NCBI GenBank assembly: GCA_965275915.1
Contig: CBDHYI010000007.1
Coordinates: 62,001 to 126,000 of the forward strand
Origin: JBDWFY01 sp965275915
Lineage (GTDB): Bacteria; Pseudomonadota; Alphaproteobacteria; Rhizobiales; Stappiaceae
Reading direction: 5' to 3'
DNA: 64,000 bases
The notes under the pieces were generated by a model. That model had not been told where the DNA came from. It worked only from the letters and a program-made list of their open reading frames with translations, and searched no databases. Shown here piece after piece: positions 8,346 to 16,987 of the stretch (positions are counted from its first letter, which is position 1; the number at the start of each line of letters is the position of its first letter). Position numbers and translations under genes: made by a program.

Positions 8346-8588
8346 ATGAAAGCACGCGTGACGGTCACGTTGAAAAACGGCGTTCTGGATCCTCAGGGAA
8401 AAGCTATCGAAAGTTCCCTGGGATCGCTGGGGTTTTCCGGCGTCGAAGGCGTTCGACAGGGCAAAATATTCGAAATCGAACTGTCCGACACAAACCCCGA
8501 AAGCGCCAAGGCACGATTGACGGACATGTGCGAAAAGCTGCTCGCCAACACCGTCATTGAAAATTACGCCATAGAATTACAGGCCTGA
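8346..8588 (+). CDS. purS: Phosphoribosylformylglycinamidine synthase subunit PurS
   Basis: PurS is the small structural subunit that dimerises and bridges PurQ and PurL in the three-part FGAM synthetase. The 80-residue protein from ATG 8346 starts MKARVTVTLKNGVLDPQGKA and has GVRQGKIFEIEL and a helical C-terminal part, matching the family throughout. The longer frame from 8271 overlaps purC and is not credible. It lies 34 bases after purC and 3 bases before purQ, so it is translated from the same message. It has no catalytic residues of its own. Confidence 0.95.
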   Translation: MKARVTVTLKNGVLDPQGKAIESSLGSLGFSGVEGVRQGKIFEIELSDTNPESAKARLTDMCEKLLANTVIENYAIELQA

Positions 8589-8591
8589 CCG

Positions 8592-9266
8592 ATGAAAACA
8601 GCGGTAATCGTCTTTCCGGGCTCTAACCGCGAGCGCGATATGATGTACGCGCTTGAAACGGTGACGGGCACCCGCCCTGTCGCTGTATGGCATCAGGAAA
8701 CGACAGTGCCTGATGTGGATCTCATTGCTCTCCCCGGCGGATTTTCGTACGGCGACTATTTACGCGCAGGCGCAATTGCCGCGCGATCTCCGGTTCTCGC
8801 CGACATTGTAAAAAAAGCGCAGCAAGGCGTTCGGATCCTCGGGGTATGCAATGGCTTTCAGATCCTGACCGAAGCCGGATTGCTGCCGGGCGCGCTGATG
8901 CGCAATGCCGATCTGAAATTCGTATGCCGCAAAGTCAGACTCAAAACCGTTAATAACGAGACGGTCTTCTCAAGCGCCTTTCAAAAAGACCAGGTCTGGC
9001 GATGTCCGGTTGCCCATCATGACGGCAATTATTTTGCGGAAGCCTCGGACCTTGAGACGTTAGAGCAGAACAACCGTGTCGTTTTCCGCTATGCCGATGG
9101 CACGAACCCCAACGGGTCGATCAACGATATTGCAGGCATCATTAATGAAAAGGGCACTGTTCTTGGCATGATGCCCCATCCGGAAAATCTGGTCGATCCG
9201 CTACAGGGCGGTACCGATGGCCGCATGCTGTTCGAGAGCCTGTTGGCAACGCTTGCTGTTGCCTGA
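8592..9266 (+). CDS. purQ: Phosphoribosylformylglycinamidine synthase subunit PurQ (glutaminase)
   Basis: PurQ is the class I glutamine amidotransferase that frees ammonia from glutamine and channels it to PurL for FGAM formation. The 224-residue protein has the oxyanion strand GGFSYGDYLRAG at residues 49-60, nucleophile Cys86 in LGVCNGFQ, and His196/Glu198 in MMPHPENL, so the catalytic triad is complete. Length and order match separate PurQ subunits of Gram-positive bacteria and alphaproteobacteria rather than the fused enterobacterial enzyme. It follows purS after three bases. purL is not adjacent but lies 3.1 kb downstream, beyond an AraC/peroxiredoxin pair and anmK, a looser arrangement than a compact purSQL operon. 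Confidence 0.97.
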   Translation: MKTAVIVFPGSNRERDMMYALETVTGTRPVAVWHQETTVPDVDLIALPGGFSYGDYLRAGAIAARSPVLADIVKKAQQGVRILGVCNGFQILTEAGLLPGALMRNADLKFVCRKVRLKTVNNETVFSSAFQKDQVWRCPVAHHDGNYFAEASDLETLEQNNRVVFRYADGTNPNGSINDIAGIINEKGTVLGMMPHPENLVDPLQGGTDGRMLFESLLATLAVA

Positions 9267-9295
9267 TGGTTCCAAGACCTGAAAGCTCTCACTCC

Positions 9296-9400
9296 CGGAG
9301 CGCATCCCGTGAAGGTTGAAGCACCTTCACGACAAGGATACACGTGAAAACAAAGGGTTGGGGCATTTCATGCGATCGGGGAATCGAGAGACGCCCTAAA
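9296..9400. repeat. Dispersed palindromic repeat, copy A
   Basis: The block begins CGGAGCGCATCCCGTGAAGG and ends GACGCCCTAAA, with inner palindromes (GTGAAGGTTGAAGCACCTTCAC). A shorter relative lies at 17720-17783, sharing GCGCATCCCGT, AAGCAC/GAGCAC, TTCACG and a CTCTAAA-type end. It resembles the palindromic intergenic elements common in Rhizobiaceae. Its right end supplies the TAG stop of the AraC gene. Confidence 0.7.
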
Positions 9401-10259
9401 CGGCGAGAGAGTCCGGTTCGCGCTTTCGGCTCCGAACCGGAGGATGGCCATATCGGCGACTGAACGCACGAGACAAGGCGGCAGAGGATGAGAACCCCAC
9501 GCGCCTTGCGACGGTTTTCAGTGGCATCCCCTTTTCAAGATCAATTCGGGCAAGCGTCAGCCGCCATGTCGACAGGTAGTCCCCCGGCGTCTGGCCGACG
9601 GTCTTTCTGAACGCGTCGGCGAATCGCGTCCGTGACATTCCGGCCCGATCTGCCAGATCCTCCAAGGTCCAGGACCTCCCGGGCTGCTCATGGATGGCAA
9701 CAATCGCGTGCGCGAGATTGACATGCCCAAGTCCGGCCAAAAGCCCGGCATCTGTGCCTCCGGTTTCAATCGCGTGACGCAGAAGGCGGATAACCATCAC
9801 CTCGCAAAGGCGATCGATCACAGCCTCTCCACCGCAACGGGGCGCTCGTACTTCTTCGGTCAGGATGCGGGCAATCGCATCAAGCGCTTCTGAATCGCGC
9901 AATTTCAAGGCAATAAGGGGCGGCAGCGCCAAGGCGACGGGATCATCGGTTCCGCCAATATCGACAAAAGCGGAGACCACATCCCCTATCGTATCGTTCA
10001 AAATCGGCCAGCGAGTGCCACCATCTGCTCCGGGCCAGAAAACAAGGCAACTGTCCTCCGGCCCGGCATCTTTCAGACAGTCTTTCAGTGCTTTGTCTGT
10101 TTTGAGATCAAACCGTTTCCCGGGAGCCAGAAAGAGATTGGCTGTCGTGCGCGGAACTGCACCGTTCACCGGCGACTCTCCCGGCGGCCGTACCCGGGCT
10201 CTTATCCGAAACCGGTCGATCAGTGCGGACAGACGATCTATCCGTGCAACAGCGGGCAT
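9396..10259 (-). CDS. AraC family transcriptional regulator with N-terminal cupin domain
   Basis: The 287-residue protein starts MPAVARIDRLSALIDRFRIR, which is typical of the AraC subgroup with a cupin_6 ligand-sensing domain. The C terminus carries two helix-turn-helix units: WTLEDLADRAGMSRTRFADAF at about residues 205-225 and MPLKTVARRVGFSSSAALSRAF at about 250-272. ATG 10259 has an AAAGGT site; the longer frame to 10466 would run through the promoter region. The gene is divergent from a peroxiredoxin-like gene, with 106 bases between, and probably controls it and itself. The stop codon TAG lies inside the end of repeat copy A. Confidence 0.87.
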   Translation of the reverse strand: MPAVARIDRLSALIDRFRIRARVRPPGESPVNGAVPRTTANLFLAPGKRFDLKTDKALKDCLKDAGPEDSCLVFWPGADGGTRWPILNDTIGDVVSAFVDIGGTDDPVALALPPLIALKLRDSEALDAIARILTEEVRAPRCGGEAVIDRLCEVMVIRLLRHAIETGGTDAGLLAGLGHVNLAHAIVAIHEQPGRSWTLEDLADRAGMSRTRFADAFRKTVGQTPGDYLSTWRLTLARIDLEKGMPLKTVARRVGFSSSAALSRAFSRRYGHPPVRSRKREPDSLAV

Positions 10260-10365
10260 AGCGAAACCTTTGGTACGCTCAATCAACAAAACGGGACAAA
10301 TTGTGTTCCAAACACTTGTATTGAGATGAAAGCAATTTGACAATGCCAAAAAAGGTAGACCGCTC

Positions 10366-10902
10366 ATGCTTGTCCCTCGCCAGAAAGTTCCCGCACTTGC
10401 CGTGGAAACCCTCGCAAACGGTTCTTTCGATCTCGCAGATGAAAGGAACGACTTCGGCACTCTCATCGTCTTTTATCGCGGCCTTCACTGCCCGATATGC
10501 GCCAATTACCTGAAAGAATTGGATCGGCAGATCTCCGAATTTGAAAAGCGAGGCGTTTCGGTTATCGCTCTCAGCAGCGATGACAGGGATCGCGCACAAC
10601 AGATGGCCGACAAAATTGAAAACAAAAACATTCGTTTCGGTTACGGCCTGCCGCTTCCGGTTGCCCGCGAATGGGGCCTGTTTATCTCAACATCCCGGGG
10701 CAAGACCTCAATCGGCATCATGGAACCGGATCTTTTTGCGGAACCGGGCGTGTTCCTCGTCAAACCGGACCAGACGCTCTATTGGGCCAATGTGCAGACA
10801 ATGCCCTTCGTGCGGCCGATTTTCCGCGACATGGTCGCCGCACTCGATTTTGCAATCCCGAACGAATATCCCGCGCGGGGCGAATATACCGGAGCGCTCT
10901 GA
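10366..10902 (+). CDS. AhpC/TSA-family (peroxiredoxin-like) protein
   Basis: The 178-residue protein has a thioredoxin fold of the AhpC/TSA type. IVFYRGLHCPIC places Cys42 and Cys45 in a CPIC motif where peroxiredoxins carry their peroxidatic cysteine, and LVKPDQTLYWANVQTMPF covers the later strands. The CxxC spacing differs from classical two-cysteine peroxiredoxins, so it could act as a disulfide oxidoreductase or peroxide reductase; the exact activity is open. It is cytosolic, with no signal peptide. ATG 10366 follows AAAAGGTAGACCGCTC. It is divergent from an AraC regulator, which implies inducible expression, and a strong terminator follows it. Confidence 0.82.
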   Translation: MLVPRQKVPALAVETLANGSFDLADERNDFGTLIVFYRGLHCPICANYLKELDRQISEFEKRGVSVIALSSDDRDRAQQMADKIENKNIRFGYGLPLPVAREWGLFISTSRGKTSIGIMEPDLFAEPGVFLVKPDQTLYWANVQTMPFVRPIFRDMVAALDFAIPNEYPARGEYTGAL

Positions 10903-10933
10903 ACGTTCGTGCTCCCCTCCTCCATCCCTATTC

Positions 10934-10969
10934 AAGGCGCCGCGGGTAAATCCACGGCGCCTTTTGTTT
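10934..10969 (+). terminator. Rho-independent terminator after the peroxiredoxin-like gene
   Basis: GGCGCCG and CGGCGCC pair with a 12-base GC-rich loop between and are followed by TTTTGTTTG. It lies 32 bases after the stop codon and separates this gene from anmK. Confidence 0.85.
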
Positions 10970-11031
10970 GACCTTTTCGATCCGCATATCCAAACATGAA
11001 GCCGGTGAAGCGCAGCAGAGAAAGGGACTTC

Positions 11032-12156
11032 ATGAAAGATCCGGTTTGGGCGGTTGGGTTGATGACGGGAACCGTTTTGGACGGCAACATAGACGTTGCG
11101 CTGATCAAGACCGACGGAGTTTCGGTGGCGAAATTTGGCCATTTCGCGCTGAAGCCCTATCAGGCAGACGTGAATGACAAGATCGCTGAAGCCCTGGCCG
11201 CAGCTCAGGTCTGGCAATTTGCGAAAACCGATCCTGATATATTCTCCCTCGCCGAACGCGCTTTGACAGTGGCACAATCGACCGCCGTAAACGAAGTTGT
11301 TGCGGAAGCCGGCCTGTCCATGGAGGACATTGCCGTGGTCGGTTTCCATGGTCAGAGCGTTTTGCATCGCGCACCCACAACGGGCAGGTTGGGAGAAACG
11401 CGGCAATTGGGCGATGGTGCACTCATGGCGGATCTTCTGAAAACACCGGTCGTTTTCGACTTCCGCTCAGCCGATATGAAAGCCGGCGGACAGGGGGCAC
11501 CGCTCTCCTCCATCTATCATGCGGCTCTCTTGAGGAAAACGGGAGCCGATCAGAGTACCGGCGTGCTCAATCTTGGCGGCGTTGCCAACATCACCTGGTG
11601 GGACGGCGCGGACACCGTCGTTGGTTTCGATACCGGCCCGGCCAATGCGCCGATAAATGACTGGGTTTCCGCCCATGACCTTGGTGCGATGGATCGGGAT
11701 GGCGCATTCGCAAACAAGGGCACAGTCGATGAAGAGAGACTGACAACCCTGCTGGCCCATCCTTATTTCGAAACAGCTTATCCGAAATCGCTGGACAGAA
11801 ATGACTTCACCTCAAAAATGGTCGATGGACTGTCGCTTGAAGATGGCGCTGCGACCCTGACAGCCTTTTCCGCAGCGGCTGTCGGAAGAGGCCTGGATCT
11901 TATCCCGTCTCGTCCGACTTCGCTCATACTGTGCGGCGGGGGCCGCAAAAACCCCGCGCTGGTTAAAGCACTGGAACAACGTGCAGGCATTGAACCAAAA
12001 ATGTCGGAGGTATTCGGCTGGCGCGGCGACGCGCTTGAAGCGGAATGTTTCGCCTTTCTCGCCGTCCGTGTGCTGCGTGGATTGCCCATCAGCTTCCCTG
12101 GCACAACCGGGGTGCCGGAGGCCATGCCCGGTGGTCAGTTGGCCGAACCGACCTGA
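11032..12156 (+). CDS. anmK: Anhydro-N-acetylmuramic acid kinase
   Basis: AnmK cleaves the 1,6-anhydro bond of anhydro-MurNAc released by lytic transglycosylases and phosphorylates it to MurNAc-6-phosphate, so it serves cell-wall recycling in the cytosol. The 374-residue protein shows the family's VGLMTGTVLDGNIDVAL phosphate loop, a GFHGQSVLHR motif with the conserved GHDGQ-like core, FRSADMKAGGQGAPL, VLNLGGVANIT, GFDTGPANAPIND and LILCGGGRKNPAL. I chose ATG 11032 because AAAGGGAC lies just before it and the 12 extra residues of the longer frame lack family character. It stands alone between a terminator and purL. Confidence 0.95.
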   Translation: MKDPVWAVGLMTGTVLDGNIDVALIKTDGVSVAKFGHFALKPYQADVNDKIAEALAAAQVWQFAKTDPDIFSLAERALTVAQSTAVNEVVAEAGLSMEDIAVVGFHGQSVLHRAPTTGRLGETRQLGDGALMADLLKTPVVFDFRSADMKAGGQGAPLSSIYHAALLRKTGADQSTGVLNLGGVANITWWDGADTVVGFDTGPANAPINDWVSAHDLGAMDRDGAFANKGTVDEERLTTLLAHPYFETAYPKSLDRNDFTSKMVDGLSLEDGAATLTAFSAAAVGRGLDLIPSRPTSLILCGGGRKNPALVKALEQRAGIEPKMSEVFGWRGDALEAECFAFLAVRVLRGLPISFPGTTGVPEAMPGGQLAEPT

Positions 12157-12411
12157 AGAGCTCGGCCGCTTTTGCAATTCTGTGCCCCGACCTGACTGAT
12201 GGAACGGGTCAGACCTTCGTCCCGATCCGGCCGACGGCCTCAAAAACCGGTTCAGCCACAATGGGGTCCGCACTCTCAATAAGCGAGGGATGAAATTGCA
12301 TCGATCATTTGCTGTTGGTCATGCTATCTGCTACACGGCGCGGCAGGAGGGCGCCCCGGGGCGAACGCACCGGACGGCGTCAGCGTTTCCCCGATAACCT
12401 GCGGCCTGCCC

Positions 12412-14610
12412 ATGATTCCCAACGACATTGAAATCACACCTGACCTCATCGCGGAACACGGGCTGAAACCCGATGAATATGACCGGATCCTTGAATTGAT
12501 CGGTCGTGAGCCAAGCATTACGGAGCTTGGGATATTCTCGGCCATGTGGAACGAGCATTGTTCCTACAAATCATCGAAAAAGTGGCTGAAAACGCTGCCG
12601 ACGGCCGGTGAGAGAGTTATTCAGGGACCGGGTGAAAATGCAGGCGTGGTTGATATTGGAGACGGTCAGGCCGTCATCTTCAAGATGGAAAGCCATAACC
12701 ATCCCTCATATATCGAACCCTACCAGGGGGCAGCCACCGGTGTGGGCGGGATTCTGCGGGATGTTTTCACAATGGGTGCCCGGCCTGTGGCAGCGATGAA
12801 TGCGCTTCGGTTCGGAGAACCGGATCATCCCAAAACCCGGCATATTCTATCCGGCGTCGTTGCCGGAATCGGCGGCTACGGGAACTCCTTCGGTGTTCCG
12901 ACTGTTGGCGGCGAAATCAATTTTCATGCCCGCTATAACGGCAATTGCCTGGTAAATGCCTTTGCCGCCGGGATCGCCGATACAGACAGGATTTTTTACT
13001 CCGAGGCCAAAGGCGTTGGTCTGCCGGTCGTCTATCTGGGCGCCAAGACCGGGCGTGACGGGGTCGGCGGTGCGACGATGGCATCGGCGGAATTTGACGA
13101 TCAGATCGACGAAAAACGACCCACTGTTCAGGTTGGCGATCCCTTTACCGAAAAGTGTCTTCTGGAAGCCTGTCTGGAGCTGATGGCCTCCGGGGCCGTT
13201 ATCGCCATTCAGGATATGGGCGCGGCAGGCCTGACATGCTCGGCGGTTGAAATGGGCGCCAAGGGCAATCTTGGTATTGACCTTGATCTTGATAAGGTTC
13301 CTGTGCGCGAAGAGCGTATGAGTGCATATGAAATGATGCTCTCGGAAAGCCAGGAGCGGATGCTTATGGTCCTGAAACCGGAAAAGGAACAGGAAGCGGC
13401 GGACATTTTTATCAAATGGGGCCTTGATTTTGCGGTCGTCGGAACGACAACGGATACACTGCGCTTCGTGGTTCGGCACCAGGGCGAGGTCGTCGCAGAT
13501 CTGCCGATCAAGGAACTGGGCGATGAAGCGCCGGAATACGACCGTCCATGGGTTCCCGGTGATGCCCCCGCGATACTGACCAGTGATGCGGTGCCTGAGC
13601 CGGAAGATTACGGAAACGCGCTGTTGCAGATTCTGGGATCTTCCGAAGGGTCATCCCGCCGTTGGGTCTACGAGCAGTACGATACCCTGGTTCAGGGCAA
13701 CACGCTGCAGACACCCGGCGGCGATGCCGGTGTGATCCGGGTCGAAGGCACCGAGAAAGGCCTTGCATTTTCCGTCGATGTCACGCCGCGCTACTGCGAG
13801 GCCGACCCTTATGAAGGCGGCAAGCAGGCGGTCGCGGAATGCTGGCGCAATCTCTGCGCTGTCGGCGCGGAACCGCTTGCGGCAACCGACAATCTCAATT
13901 TCGGCAATCCGGAGCGGCCTGAAATCATGGGCACCCTGGTCGAAGCCATCGAGGGAGTCGGTGAGGCCTGCAGGGAACTCGATTTCCCCATCGTTTCAGG
14001 CAATGTATCTCTCTACAACGAAACCAACGGCGAGGCGATTCTGCCGACGCCCGCGATCGGCGGCGTGGGCCTGCTTCCTGACATCGGCAGGCACGCCCTT
14101 GCCGCATTCTCCGCACCCGGTCATGAAATACTGCTTGTTGGCGGCCAGGGCACGCACCTTGGCCAGTCGGCTTATCTCCGGGACTGCCTGGGACGCGAAG
14201 AAGGCGCCCCGCCCCCAGTCGATCTGGCCAGCGAGAAAAAGAACGGACAGTTTGTCCGAGCACTCGTTAAAGAGGGTCTGACCGACAGGTGTCACGATAT
14301 TTCCGAGGGCGGCCTTGCCGTCAGCCTTGCCGAAATGACCCTTCACGGAGAAATCGGCTGCACGATCTCAATCCCCGATGCCGATCATGCGGTGCTCTTC
14401 GGTGAAGATCAGGCACGATACATTCTTGCGGTGCCCCGGGAAGCCGCTCCAACCGTTCGCGAGCGTGCGCAGAGATCCGGTGTCCGGCTTGACGGCATTG
14501 GCAAAACCGGTGGTTCTGATTTGACTGTCGAAGGGCTATTATCCATATCCATTGCAAAGTTGCGCGAAACTCACGAAAATTGGTTTCCCAGCTATATGGC
14601 CGCTTCTTAA
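12412..14610 (+). CDS. purL: Phosphoribosylformylglycinamidine synthase subunit PurL
   Basis: PurL is the large ATP-dependent subunit that turns FGAR and ammonia into FGAM, working with PurQ and PurS. The 732-residue protein has two repeated AIR-synthase-like halves. The N-terminal half has SAMWNEHCSYKSSKKWLKT and KMESHNHPSYIEPYQGAATG; the C-terminal half has GGKQAVAECWRNLCAVGA, DNLNFGNPE and FPIVSGNVSLYNE. This is the short form without a fused glutaminase, consistent with separate purS and purQ upstream. ATG 12412 with MIPNDIEITP is the conserved start. About 255 bases without a gene precede it, so it probably has its own promoter. bolA and grxD follow. Confidence 0.97.
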   Translation: MIPNDIEITPDLIAEHGLKPDEYDRILELIGREPSITELGIFSAMWNEHCSYKSSKKWLKTLPTAGERVIQGPGENAGVVDIGDGQAVIFKMESHNHPSYIEPYQGAATGVGGILRDVFTMGARPVAAMNALRFGEPDHPKTRHILSGVVAGIGGYGNSFGVPTVGGEINFHARYNGNCLVNAFAAGIADTDRIFYSEAKGVGLPVVYLGAKTGRDGVGGATMASAEFDDQIDEKRPTVQVGDPFTEKCLLEACLELMASGAVIAIQDMGAAGLTCSAVEMGAKGNLGIDLDLDKVPVREERMSAYEMMLSESQERMLMVLKPEKEQEAADIFIKWGLDFAVVGTTTDTLRFVVRHQGEVVADLPIKELGDEAPEYDRPWVPGDAPAILTSDAVPEPEDYGNALLQILGSSEGSSRRWVYEQYDTLVQGNTLQTPGGDAGVIRVEGTEKGLAFSVDVTPRYCEADPYEGGKQAVAECWRNLCAVGAEPLAATDNLNFGNPERPEIMGTLVEAIEGVGEACRELDFPIVSGNVSLYNETNGEAILPTPAIGGVGLLPDIGRHALAAFSAPGHEILLVGGQGTHLGQSAYLRDCLGREEGAPPPVDLASEKKNGQFVRALVKEGLTDRCHDISEGGLAVSLAEMTLHGEIGCTISIPDADHAVLFGEDQARYILAVPREAAPTVRERAQRSGVRLDGIGKTGGSDLTVEGLLSISIAKLRETHENWFPSYMAAS

Positions 14611-14659
14611 GCAAAGTGAGTCGCCAAGGAAGGCCGGCAGAACAAAGGAGTTCGCATCT

Positions 14660-14893
14660 ATGGCAATGGATGCAAGAGAAATAGAAAAAATGATTCAGGA
14701 CGCGCTGCCGGATGCGAAAATTGAAATTCGGGATCTCGCCGGAGACGGTGACCACTACGCCGCTGTTGTGATTTCCGAATCGTTCCGGGGCAAGACCCGC
14801 GTTCAGCAACACAAAATGGTCTATGACGCCCTACAGGGGAACATGGGCGGCGCCTTGCACGCGCTGGCCTTACAAACAAGTGCGCCGGACTGA
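14660..14893 (+). CDS. BolA family protein
   Basis: The 77-residue protein from ATG 14660, preceded by AAAGGAG, is a compact BolA fold: an N-terminal helix (DAREIEKMIQDALPDAKIEI), DLAGDGDHYAAVVIS and the conserved helix RVQQHKMVYDALQ with its histidine. BolA proteins pair with monothiol glutaredoxins to carry or sense 2Fe-2S clusters, and a CGFS glutaredoxin gene follows 75 bases later, so the pair probably forms a complex. The order purL-bolA-grxD is common in alphaproteobacteria. The longer frame from 14552 overlaps purL and is not used. Confidence 0.93.
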   Translation: MAMDAREIEKMIQDALPDAKIEIRDLAGDGDHYAAVVISESFRGKTRVQQHKMVYDALQGNMGGALHALALQTSAPD

Positions 14894-14968
14894 ACGAAAA
14901 GTCGGTCCAATCAATTGCTTACTCGCTTCGCCGGACCTTGAATTCGGTGCAACGAAAGGAAATAAAAT

Positions 14969-15307
14969 ATGAGTGGAATTGCCGAGTGGATAAACAACGA
15001 GGTCAAGTCCAATGACGTTGTCCTGTTCATGAAGGGAACGCCGACTTTTCCGCAATGCGGATTTTCCGGTCAGGTTGTCCAGATACTGGACTATCTTGGG
15101 GTGACCTACAAAGGCGTGAACGTGCTGGAAGACGATAGCCTGCGCCAGGGGGTCAAGGATTTCTCGAACTGGCCAACGGTACCCCAGCTCTACGTCAAGG
15201 GCGAATTTGTCGGTGGCTGCGATATCGTTCGCGAAATGTTCCAAGCGCAGGAACTGCAGCAGTTTTTGGCTGACAAAGGTCTGACAACGACTCAGCCGGC
15301 GTCCTGA
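14969..15307 (+). CDS. grxD: Monothiol glutaredoxin, Grx4 family
   Basis: The 112-residue protein has the CGFS active site at residues 30-33 (TFPQCGFSGQ), the cis-proline region NWPTVPQLY and the glutathione-binding VGGCDIV. These mark the Grx4/GrxD class that binds a bridging 2Fe-2S cluster with glutathione and passes it on, often together with BolA. The MKGTP motif before the active site is also typical. The gene follows bolA with a GAAAGGAAATAAAAT leader and is closed by a strong terminator. It probably acts in iron-sulfur cluster trafficking rather than in dithiol reduction. Confidence 0.96.
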   Translation: MSGIAEWINNEVKSNDVVLFMKGTPTFPQCGFSGQVVQILDYLGVTYKGVNVLEDDSLRQGVKDFSNWPTVPQLYVKGEFVGGCDIVREMFQAQELQQFLADKGLTTTQPAS

Positions 15308-15335
15308 CCGAAGCAATTCCCTAGGGGAATGTGGA

Positions 15336-15366
15336 GAAAGCCGCCGGAAACGGCGGCTTTTCTTTC
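15336..15366 (+). terminator. Rho-independent terminator after grxD
   Basis: AAAGCCGCC and GGCGGCTTT form a long stem with a short GGAAAC-type loop, followed by TCTTT. It ends the purL-bolA-grxD transcript. Confidence 0.92.
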
Positions 15367-15747
15367 CGGTAATGCGCCAAGGCCACGCGCTTTGCGGAAA
15401 AATTGTAAAAAGTCCTGTAAAATATTGAAAAATATATAGTATTTTGTGCAAGATTCTCTCCTTGCATCTTATTATTTATCCCCGTTTTCGCGCGCTCTCG
15501 GTCTTATTATCCAGATGTGACTTTTCACATAATGACGTGTCAGCCGGCAGATGTTATGCTTCGTCCCGATTGTAAAGGTACGTTTTTAACGCGTGTGCCG
15601 CCGATCGGCCGGTTTGAAAATCAGGTTAAACTGTGTCGGGCGGATGAACGGAGGCTGAACAGGGCTCTCAGTTCAGCTTCAGACGGTATACGCCAGAGTA
15701 GCAGCCGTATTGCTTGGACCTTCATATTTGAAGAAGGGGGATAGGCC
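15367..15747. other. Intergenic region, AT-rich in part, before a small membrane peptide gene
   Basis: The first third (about 15400-15480) is AT-rich with TTGTAAAAAG, TATATAG and TATTATT runs, plausible for promoter DNA. An open frame at 15517-15744 resembles nothing and I do not call it. Near the end, GAAGAAGGGGGATAGG provides a strong ribosome site for the peptide at 15748. Confidence 0.4.
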
Positions 15748-15846
15748 GTGCTGGCAACATTGGTCATAGCGTTTATCACAGCGCTCAGCTTTCTGGGCGC
15801 ACTGACATTGACGACCCTGCTCAGCTTTCTGCTGATGGCTCTGTAG
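15748..15846 (+). CDS. Small hydrophobic membrane peptide, 32 residues
   Basis: The frame starts at GTG 15748 right after AAGGGGGATAGGCC and encodes a peptide that is almost entirely hydrophobic (MLATLVIAFITALSFLGAL, then TLTTLLSFLLMAL). It would span the inner membrane once and has no charged residue. The strong ribosome site and unbroken hydrophobicity argue for a real small protein. Its last 26 bases overlap the 3' end of ttcA on the other strand. Function is unknown. Small membrane peptides of this kind often modulate transporters or kinases, but that is only analogy. It could also be chance, because a hydrophobic frame can arise opposite other sequence. Confidence 0.5.
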   Translation: MLATLVIAFITALSFLGALTLTTLLSFLLMAL

Positions 15847-16702
15847 CGGCGGTCGCCAGACTGTCAAAATCAAACAGTTTCTTATCGAGAAGGTGTGACG
15901 GACGCACATTGGTCAGTGCGCGGAACATGACTTGCGTCCGTCCCGGTTGCTCCCTTTCCCAGGCCGCCAGCATCGCCTTTATTTTCTGACGCTGAAGGCC
16001 GTCCTGGGAGCCGCAGAGATCGCAGGGAATAATCGGAAAATCCATCGCTGCCGCAAATCGGGCGATATCCGCCTCCGCGCAATACGCCAGAGGCCTCAGA
16101 ACAAACAGGTCCCCCTCTTCATTCACCAGTTTGGCCGGCATTGAGGCCAGCCGGCCGCCGTGGAGAAGGTTTAGAAAGAAGGTCTCCAGCGCATCGTCCC
16201 GATGATGGCCAAGAACAATCGCAGAACAGCCCTGTTCTCGGGCGATGCGGTAAAGATGTCCCCTCCGAAGGCGTGAACAGAGCGCACAATAGGTTTTGCC
16301 GGCCGGTATTTTCTCCGTCACGACAGAGTAGGTATCCTGTCGTTCGATAATGTGTTCAATCCCGTTTTCCTCAAGAAACCGGGGCAGAACGTCCGGCGGA
16401 AAACCCGGCTGCGCCTGATCGAGATTGCAGGCAAGCAAGTCCACATTGAGCAGGCCGCGCCATTTCAGATCCAATAGGATTGAGAGAAGCGTGTAGGAGT
16501 CCTTGCCGCCGGACAGGCAAACCAGCCATTTGCCGCCTGTGCCCGCCATTCCATACTCATCAATGGCTTGTCGTGTGCTCCGCAGAAGTTTCTTGCGCAG
16601 CTTTTTGAAATTGACCGACGACGGAGCCGTTCGAAACATAGGATGGCAATCGGAACTGTCCCGATCGGTTTCGATATCGGTCAATGCCAGCCACTTACTC
16701 AT
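15821..16702 (-). CDS. ttcA: tRNA 2-thiocytidine biosynthesis protein TtcA
   Basis: TtcA thiolates cytidine-32 of certain tRNAs. It adenylates the base and transfers sulfur using a 4Fe-4S cluster. The protein has the PP-loop SGGKDSYTLL at about residues 64-73, the CxxC pair in TYCALCSRLRRG (Cys139, Cys142) and a third cysteine region PCDLCGSQ, plus LGHHRDDALETFFLNLLHGG. Length and motif order match the family. I chose ATG 16702; the frame extends three codons further to a GTG. It stands alone, and its 3' end overlaps a small peptide gene on the plus strand by 26 bases. Confidence 0.94.
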   Translation of the reverse strand: MSKWLALTDIETDRDSSDCHPMFRTAPSSVNFKKLRKKLLRSTRQAIDEYGMAGTGGKWLVCLSGGKDSYTLLSILLDLKWRGLLNVDLLACNLDQAQPGFPPDVLPRFLEENGIEHIIERQDTYSVVTEKIPAGKTYCALCSRLRRGHLYRIAREQGCSAIVLGHHRDDALETFFLNLLHGGRLASMPAKLVNEEGDLFVLRPLAYCAEADIARFAAAMDFPIIPCDLCGSQDGLQRQKIKAMLAAWEREQPGRTQVMFRALTNVRPSHLLDKKLFDFDSLATAATEPSAES

Positions 16703-16987
16703 AATTTTCACAACCCGTCATTCTGGTCTGCACGTCTCGGTCCACGAGGGGATGTCCCGTGCGCACAATGCCGATTGCCTCATGTGGATGCAAGCTTCAA
16801 GACGACCAGTGCCGCCCAGCAGATGAACGGGTGTCGTCATCTTTATCCCGCGACGTAACGCCTGAGTTGTCCGGTCTCACGTTCAGACGTCTCAACCTTG
16901 CGCCGGACACCATCGCCCATAAAGTAATCCCGATGAACTTTCCGTCTTCCGCGACGGTCAGAATAAAGCGCGTCCTGCCGGGACGCT

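Noticed and set aside
15517..15744. 75-residue open frame before the small membrane peptide
   Set aside because: It lacks a convincing start, has no hydrophobic or domain pattern and looks like leader DNA.
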